This document shows positions 58,525 to 64,000 of a stretch of 64,000 nt of DNA, piece after piece. The DNA lies in contig JAHDVF020001557.1 in NCBI GenBank assembly GCA_022606425.2, forward strand, positions 1 through 64,000. Direction: 5' to 3'. The position numbers were made by a program, and so were the translations under genes. The stretch's first letter is position 1, and each line of letters begins with the position of its first letter. The notes under the pieces were generated by a model. It worked only from the letters and a program-made list of their open reading frames with translations. It did not search any database and was not told the origin of the DNA. Origin of the DNA: Lepidostoma basale (Eukaryota > Arthropoda > Insecta > Trichoptera > Lepidostomatidae).

Positions 58525-58650
58525 ACATGGCTCTTGATTCAAGCCTGGACGCGATGAGTTTCTCCTCATAATTGTGAGCTATTTTCTGCTCACACGGATG
58601 ATTTTATATTGAATTCTAATCGCCATAATCATTGGACATATGCCTCCTTT
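58525..58650 (+). mobile_element. SINE-U fragment
   Basis: GATTCAAGCCTGGACGCGAT (B-box side), CATAATTGTGAGCTATTTTC, TGCTCACACGGATGATTTTA, AATTCTAATCG. It matches 23330-23440; the tRNA-like head is missing. Confidence 0.5.
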
Positions 58651-58820
58651 CCTGACTTCCACAATTATTTTTTCCTCGCCACTCTATACCATTGACCTCC
58701 TGCCATTTTTCCATGTCACCAGATCATCTTGCTTGTGGTCTGCTTGGGTTTCTGTGACCGGTTCTCAGTCGCTACTCTAGAATGCGTCTGGTTCACTGAT
58801 AATCCGTTGTCCTCAATGTA

Positions 58821-60133
58821 CAGGGTGCGGCAAAATAGACAGTGCAGTTTTGAAAGGCTGCGGCCGGTACATCCCGTGTCCCCACCACACGGGGAAGGAA
58901 CCTGGGGTCTCATTGTATCGGGAGGGTCTTGCCGTTTTCAGTCTTTGCCATGGTTTGGTCCGGACAACATCGGGGCTTTACCGTCCACACGTTTCTTGAA
59001 ATTGGACGTTCTGTCATCGCCACCCAGCGGGCCTTTCGGCTACACTTCAATCTTGGGCGTCGTGATACCGTCTCTCACCGTAATTTAATCGTGACTTGGG
59101 TGCGTACATTAGAACAAACTGGTTCCACACTTAGACCTATGGGTTTAGAAAGATCCAAAACCGTAAGAACACCCGAAAATTTAACGAAAGTGAGAGAAGC
59201 TATTGAACTGTCGCCTCGGCTCCCTGCCTGAAGCATGCAATTGCATTGGGCATTTCTGACCGCTCACTAAGAAGGATTTTGCATCAAGACTTATCATTCC
59301 ACCCCAACAAGATTATGATTGTCCAAGAGTTGAAACCTCCTGATTATGAAAACAGCATGAATCGCTCCCAAGAAATGTTGAACCGAATGCATGCGTGGTC
59401 AACTTTTTTAAGTGGTGACGAGGCCCACTTTTATCTCTGTGGAGCGGTGAATAAACAAAAATTTCGGTACTGGGCTGAAAATAACCCAAGGCAACTTCAC
59501 GAGAGACCTCTTCACTCCCCAAAAGTGACTGTGTGGTGTGCTATTTTGATTACGATTGGGCCGTATTTTTTAGAGGAAAATGGACGAACCGTGACTATCA
59601 ACGCTCAACGTTATGTTTCCATGTTGGAATTTTTTTTTAACCGAATTGGAAGAAATAATGGAGGAAACAGATTCGGGAGATATTTGGTTTCAACAAGACG
59701 GTGCTACGGCCCATACTGCTAGAGTTTTAATGACAAAACTGCCACAGATGTTCCCTGCGCGCCTCGTCTCTCTGAGGGGTGACATGGAATGGCCCACGCG
59801 CCCACTTGATAAAAGCATTTGCGACTTTTTCCCGTGGGGCTATCTGAAGGAAAAAGTTTTTAAACATCAACCTCACACCTTGGAAGAACTTAAGAATCGA
59901 ATTCGGGAGGAAATCGCCGCTATGCTCATCTAGATGTGTTAAAATACAGCCGAAATCTTTAGAAATCGCCTTCATCAATATATCGCTGGTGGCGGCCATC
60001 ATCTTTCTGATGTCATCTTCAAAACTTGATGTGTAAAACGGCTTGATGTACCAAATAAAATAAAATTAGTGTTAGTTGCGCTGTTTTTTTTTAATAGCCC
60101 TACAAAACTGCACTGTCTGTTTGCCGCACCTTG
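58821..60133 (+). mobile_element. Mariner-like transposon, complete ends
   Basis: TIRs: CAGGGTGCGGCAAAATAGAC ... left, and the complement of GTCTGTTTGCCGCACCTTG right. They match over about 38 bp, continuing through AGTGCAGTTTTG, with a few differences. TA dinucleotides flank at 58819-58820 and 60134-60135. 1313 bp, one transposase reading (58950-60029). Both the ends and the protein fit the IS630-Tc1-mariner superfamily. Confidence 0.93.
58950..60029 (+). pseudogene. Mariner-like transposase, inactivated
   Basis: ATG at 58950. N-terminal helix-turn-helix: MVWSGQHRGFTVHTFLEIGR, SVIATQRAFRLHFNLGRRDT, RSKTVRTPENLTKVREAIEL. Second part: GISDRSLRRILHQDLSFHPN. Catalytic region: FLSGDEAHFYLCGAVNKQKF (first D), DIWFQQDGATAHTARVLMTK (second D), RPLDKSICDFFPWGYLKEKV (third acidic region; relatives usually have SPDL there), RNRLHQYIAGGGHHLSDVIF at the end. 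Lesions: frameshift near 59215-59245, frameshift in the T-run near 59631-59639, stops TAG and TAA near 59931-59946. About 350 residues originally, the usual size. Not functional. Confidence 0.9.
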
Positions 60134-60139
60134 TATATA

Positions 60140-60400
60140 CTCGTATATGGCCGGCCAAATTTCACTTATCTTTCAAGTACATCAACAACTTTGGTCTTTT
60201 TTCTGCTACTTTAATTTCGTTTCCTTTCTCGTAGACTGATGTTCAACACCCTCTTCTCAATTGCCCGCTGGGTTACTCGGAATTTCTGTACTGTTGTTTT
60301 TGAGAATGTGATTGTTTCAAACCCAATTAAAATCCTTTGTGTTAGTCTTTAAAAAAAATATAGTTATATATATTTTTATATACAACAATAATTTTCTTCT
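60140..60400. other. Possible RTE-C-like scrap
   Basis: 60225-60335: TAGACTGATGTTCAACACCC, CAATTGCCCGCTGGGTTACT, CGGAATTTCTGTACTGTTGT, TTTGAGAATGTGATTGTTTC. On minus this resembles ETITFSKTTVQKFRVTQRAI, matching the TLSKQSAEKLRVTQRAM motif of RTE-C-type LINEs. Short and diverged. Confidence 0.45.
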
Positions 60401-60404
60401 GGTT

Positions 60405-61055
60405 CTGATTTTGAAAATTTGGTTTGGTTCATATGGTGCTCCCGTAAATTTGGAGAAATTACGTGTATAAGTGAATTGTTTTGGTCAATTTGATTGTTGC
60501 CGCACTTTATAATAGTTAATTGTGACAAGTAATATGTTTGTACTGTTTTGATGTCAAAATTATACAAGTTTTTTCGTTTACATAAATTATGTAAAGAATT
60601 TTGACAGGTGTAAAAATAAATTTTCATTTGTTCCAATGACAATTTGAATAATTTCTTCAATATTCTTTTAAAGTTCTTGCTGGTGTTGGTTGGTTTTAAG
60701 TGCCTAATTACTACTAATTAAAAAAAGGTGGATACGTGGAACATTAATTAAATCATTTAATAAACAATATGTGCACCATCTAAAAATAACATTTTGTGTT
60801 AAATTATTTTTCTTTGTTATTTTATTTTATATCATTGTATTTCAGATAATTTGTTTTAGATTTATTATGTAGACGTTGAACGATCGAGATGCCTTTTGGT
60901 GGGGATGAGGTTCGCAACCCATCACACCGCGTCTCTCGCGATGGCGAAAAGAGAAGGATGGAGTGCCGCATCGATTAAAGTGTGGCAGTCCATTCTTTCT
61001 GCCTACCCTTTCGGGGAGACGGCGTGATGGTTAGTTAGTTAGTTAGTTAGTTATA
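60405..61055 (+). mobile_element. Element S, long copy (left arm of inverted pair)
   Basis: AAAATTTGGTTTGGTTCATA, GCCGCACTTTATAATAGTTA, AAGAATTTTGACAGGTGTAA, TCTTGCTGGTGTTGGTTGGT, ACAATATGTGCACCATCTAA, CATCACACCGCGTCTCTCGC, GAAAAGAGAAGGATGGAGTG, then the RTE-A 3' end (AAAGTGTGGCAGTCCATTCT ... GAGACGGCGTGATGG) and (GTTA)n at 61028-61052. About 650 bp. There is no protein frame, so it is non-autonomous. Confidence 0.82.
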
Positions 61056-61565
61056 TTTTTATACATTTTACTTCATCTTTGATGATGTCAACTGTGGGAT
61101 ATTTTTTACCCATACGAAAACAAATTGTTTTACATATTATTTTATACGTGTGACGGTTTGCATAAGAAATGCGGCAAAGAAAATAACATACGATCCACAA
61201 ATAAAAAGTGAGTCCTTTTAGTGTTTGCTTGTTTTCTTTTGTATCATAAGAAATTATTTTTTTGTTACATCTTTATTGCTATCGTACACCGAGCGGCGTA
61301 TTCAGTTACTTGAGTATTCTACTTAAAATATGGTTAGGGATTCTTAAGAATACGAATATAACGTTTTTTTCTGACTTACGTTTAGTAGATACATCTGCCT
61401 TCTTTATAATATTCAGATAACAGGGTAGTTTTGCAGAAAACGTTATAATTCTAGAAGTTTTATAATATACTAGCTGACCTGGCGAACTTCGTACCCCTCA
61501 GAATCAATAAATGTTGTGTTAACTTATTAGTTGAATTAAATTCAATCATTTTTTTACTCAAAATG
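61056..61565. other. Spacer between inverted S copies
   Basis: AT-rich. 61468-61500 (ACTAGCTGACCTGGCGAACT, TCGTACCCC) resembles a widespread insect repeat end. No gene is seen. Confidence 0.4.
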
Positions 61566-61569
61566 AATA

Positions 61570-62322
61570 ACTAACTAACTAACCATCACGCCGTCTCCCC
61601 GAAAGGCTAGGCAGAAATAATGGACTGTCACACTTTTACTGATGCGGCACTCCATCCTTCTCTTTTCGCCCCGCGGGAGACGCGGTGTGATGGGTTGCGA
61701 ACCTCATCGCCACCAATAGGCATCTCCCGCGCACACTTCGATCGTCCAACACTCACAAAATAAATCTAAAACAAATAATATAAAATACAATGATATAAAA
61801 TAAAATAACAAAATAAAAATAATTTAACACAAAATGTTCTTTTCAGATGGTGCACATATTGTCTATTTAATTTATGTTCCACGTATCCACTGTTTTTTAA
61901 TTTAGCCCATAATGTAATAACACATAATGTTTTTTTCGATGTTGCACATGTTGACATGGACGATCCGGACTTTTGTGTTAATTTAATTTATGTTACACGT
62001 ATCCACCATTTTTTAAATTAGCTGTAATTAGGCACTTAACCAGCAAGAACTTAAAAATAATATTGAAGAAATTGTTCAAATTGTCATTGGAACAAATAAA
62101 AAAATTATTTTTACAGCTGTCAAAATTCTTTATAAAAACGATAAAACTAACATAATTTTAACAGCAAAACAGTACAAACGTATTACGTGTCACAATTAAC
62201 TATTATAAAGTGCGGCAACAGTTAAATTGACCAAAACAATTCACTTAAACACGAAATATCTCCAAATTTACAGGAGCACCGCACCACATGAACCAAACCA
62301 AATTTTCAAAGTATTTGAATTA
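61570..62322 (-). mobile_element. Element S, long copy (right arm of inverted pair)
   Basis: Complement of the left arm: TAACTAACTAACCATCACGC (tail), CACTGATGCGGCACTCCATC-like join, GACGCGGTGTGATGGGTTGC, CACCAATAGGCATCTCCCGC, CAGATGGTGCACATATTGTC, then AGGCACTTAACCAGCAAGAA, GTGCGGCAACAGTTAAATTG, GAACCAAACCAAATTTTCAA. An extra ~100 bp (61905-62010) repeats the GTTCCACGTATCCACTG block. Confidence 0.8.
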
Positions 62323-62514
62323 CATTGATATGAATGTAATTCTTCATAATCATCATTTTTTACGGTTTTTTCCGATGTTTTAATAGTTATTCTGCTATTC
62401 GGGACGGAGTAAATACTAAGTAGGTACTATTGTACATACTAATAAGTTCTTTTGTACATTATATAGTATATTACATACTAATAAGTACTATTGTACATTA
62501 TATGATTGTTCAAG

Positions 62515-63085
62515 TAAGGCTAGTTTCTTCCACCTAAGACGATTAAAATCCGTCAAAAGGAGTATTCCCCGTGTCACTTTCAAAACTCTTGTAAATTCCT
62601 TCGTTGTGTCACGACTTGACTATTGTAATGTAATTTATGCAAACATTCCAAAACAACAATTAAACAAACTTCAATCTGCGTTCAATGCAGCAGCAAGACT
62701 CATTAAAGGCATTCCAAAAAAGTCCCATATAACACAACATCTCAAAGAACTTCACTGGCTTAAGAGTCCAAAAAAATCCAGTATAAACTCTGCATGACAG
62801 TATTTAAAGCGCTACATGGAATGGCTCCAAATTATATATCCGAACTCTATATAACGGACAGCCTAAATACAAGGAAATCCATACTTCGCTCGGCGAACTC
62901 TTCGGCAATGGGAAGATTGGTTGAGCCGAAGCGTTGAACTAGTACAAATTTTGGGGATCGAGCGTTTGCGGTAGCCGGTCCATCAGCTTGGAACAATCTT
63001 CCTTCACACCTCAGATGCATAAATGATCCGGCAGACATCAGATCTAAGCTGAAAACCCATATTTTTCATATTTCATACCCAATTT
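62515..63085 (+). pseudogene. CR1/L2-like LINE, RT C-terminal region
   Basis: Readable in order: FHLRRLKSVKRSIPRVTFKT, LVNSFVVSRLDYCNVIYANI, PKQQLNKLQSAFNAAARLIK, GIPKKSHITQHLKELHWL, frameshift, VQYKLCMTVFKALHGMAPNY-like, ISELYITDSLNTRKS, FGDRAFAVAGPSAWNNLPSH, LRCINDPADIRSKLKTHIFH. SRLDYCN...NAAARL...HWLP and FKALHG-x-AP are hallmarks of the CR1/L2 group. One or two frameshifts and a stop near 62938. It is different from CR1-K. Confidence 0.82.
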
Positions 63086-63480
63086 AAAACTTGCATATTT
63101 TGTTCTTTTATACTTTCTAATCGATTGCGAATATCAGCAGCCTTCAAATTTCTATTTAAAATACGTCTTAATACGCCCTTGAAGTGATTACATCACAAAA
63201 ACAGCGCTTTAAAAGTTAGCACATTATTATTATTATTATTTTTATTTCTATTAAATAAAAAATAGAGATGTACGTTAAGATAGAAAGGTGTAGCGGTCCA
63301 TCCTTTTTGCATACTCTTTCGGAGAAACGGCGTGATCGTTAGTTTGTGAGTTACAAGAATTACTGTTTCTTAATTATGCAGCTTTCGTGTTGCGCCATTT
63401 GCAAAAGCAAAGTCTCGGCAAAATGGCCGACAACAAATCCCCTTAGCATATCTTTCACCTGGAGGGCAATTACAATACTC
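63086..63480. other. Mostly unassigned; RTE-A tail scrap
   Basis: (ATT)n at 63226-63242. 63290-63345 (AAGGTGTAGCGGTCCATCCT, CTCTTTCGGAGAAACGGCGT, GATCGTTAGTTTG) is an RTE-A 3' end. On minus, 63480-63370 has an open Cys-containing frame (EYCNCPPGERYAKGICCRPF), of unknown meaning. Confidence 0.45.
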
Positions 63481-63506
63481 GAGGACTATGTGACAATGTA
63501 AATCAC

Positions 63507-63696
63507 CTTTGTAAAACTTTCGAACCCCGGGGGAGAGCCGGCATACAAATGACCGTTTAATATAGAACTTTGCTCATTAGAAGCGCCAATTTGACGGAAA
63601 CTTTCGATGAACGCCTCCAAGTCGTTCGAAATGCATCGTTCTTGGAGAGAATTTAACAGCGAGCATAAATTTATATCGACAGGACGCACGAAGATG
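63507..63696 (-). CDS. Possible host exon, unknown protein (190 nt)
   Basis: Minus: acceptor-like TGTTTATTTAG before 63696 and donor-like AAAG|GTGATT after 63507. The open frame between reads IFVRPVDINLCSLLNSLQER, CISNDLEAFIESFRQIGASN, EQSSILNGHLYAGSPPGFES, FTK. It has even codon use and resembles no LINE family here. I do not recognise the protein. The frame stops at TAG 19 nt beyond the proposed donor and is open again after it (ALQVKDMLRGFVVGHFAETL), so a readthrough pseudogene is the alternative. Confidence 0.4.
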
Positions 63697-63849
63697 CTAA
63701 ATAAACATTAAATGTATTTTACACTTACAAGTTCTTGAATACTTAAGCAAATGGAAAACCAATAAGTCATACTCTTCATTTGAATAACTTAAATATTATT
63801 TACACCAACACTAAATACCCATTTTTTTTCATATTCATTTTATGGTTAG

Positions 63850-64000
63850 AAATTTTCAACTAACCAACTAACCGTCACGCCGTCTCCCCGAAGAGGTAGG
63901 CAGAAAGAATGGACTACCATACTTTTATTTCCTGACATATTTCTCTCGCTTCCTCGCTGACTCCTCACATGGCCGACATTCAATATTTGATTTATTTGAT
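63850..64000 (-). pseudogene. RTE-A LINE 3' end, cut by window edge
   Basis: CAACTAACCAACTAACCGTC, CCCCGAAGAGGTAGGCAGAA, TTCCTGACATATTTCTCTCG, a ~45-bp deletion, CTCCTCACATGGCCGACATT, CAATATTTGATTTATTTGAT. It continues beyond 64000. Confidence 0.8.

Noticed and set aside
39205..61555. Two ends of one known insect DNA repeat (AAATTTCATAAAAATCAGTT and TAGCTGACCTGGCGAACTTC)
   Set aside because: Resemblance is from memory only, the pieces are 22 kb apart and no complete copy is in the window.
1..64000. CRISPR arrays, operons, bacterial promoters
   Set aside because: The short repeats found are LINE tails, microsatellites or foldback arms; no direct repeats with regular unique spacers, and the DNA is eukaryotic.

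Overview
This window is AT-rich arthropod nuclear DNA, most likely from an insect. It has spliced genes with GT-AG introns, tRNA-derived SINEs, RTE- and CR1-type LINEs, Penelope-like elements, solo LTRs, mariner/hAT-type transposons and long simple repeats. Nothing looks bacterial: there are no operons, ribosome-binding sites or CRISPR arrays. Almost everything is mobile-element debris, heavily nested. The species cannot be fixed from the sequence.

Host genes. One is readable: four minus-strand exons (7579-7674, 6433-6547, 3316-3386, 1971-2043) with consistent splice sites and phases encode the start of a clarin-like tetraspan membrane protein. Its remaining exons lie off the left edge. The introns are packed with transposons, and a solo LTR sits 28 nt from the exon 3 acceptor. 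A second possible host exon (63507-63696, minus) is near the right edge.

Layout. 1-8 kb: clarin exons among LINE fragments, a solo LTR, a foldback element and a ~500 bp GA repeat. 8-16 kb: Penelope-like remnants, RTE-A/B/C/D fragments, a TA-flanked MITE and a minus-strand solo LTR with GTAA duplication. 16-34 kb: RTE-E copies, SINEs, CR1-type fragments, RTE tails and microsatellites. 34.26-38.52 kb: an almost complete two-ORF CR1/Jockey-group LINE ('CR1-K'). 38.5-58 kb: RTE-A copies, a solo LTR with GTTC duplication, a CR1-K copy interrupted by a hAT MITE with 8-bp duplication, Penelope-like hairpins, a foldback MITE and SINEs. 58.8-60.1 kb: a mariner-like element with TIRs and TA duplication. 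60.4-62.3 kb: a large inverted pair of a non-autonomous element ('S') that carries the 3' end of RTE-A. 62.5-63.1 kb: a CR1/L2-like fragment.

How the parts relate. RTE-A is the dominant family; it ends immediately after its stop codon in a short tandem tail, (GTTA)n or (GTT)n by subfamily. Element S has hitched onto this 3' end. The recurring CGAAACATGTC and GAAACCGGTC motifs fold like minimal type-I hammerhead ribozymes of Penelope-like elements: CUGANGA core, short helix II, GAA, a palindromic stem III and an NUH site. One lies just downstream of a recognisable Penelope-type GIY-YIG remnant. Several copies replace the C3-G8 pair of the core by U3-A8. This dispersed ribozyme-like family, often in inverted pairs, is the most interesting signal here. 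Family letters (RTE-A to H, CR1-K, S, SINE-T/U, FB-Z) are local labels, not database names.
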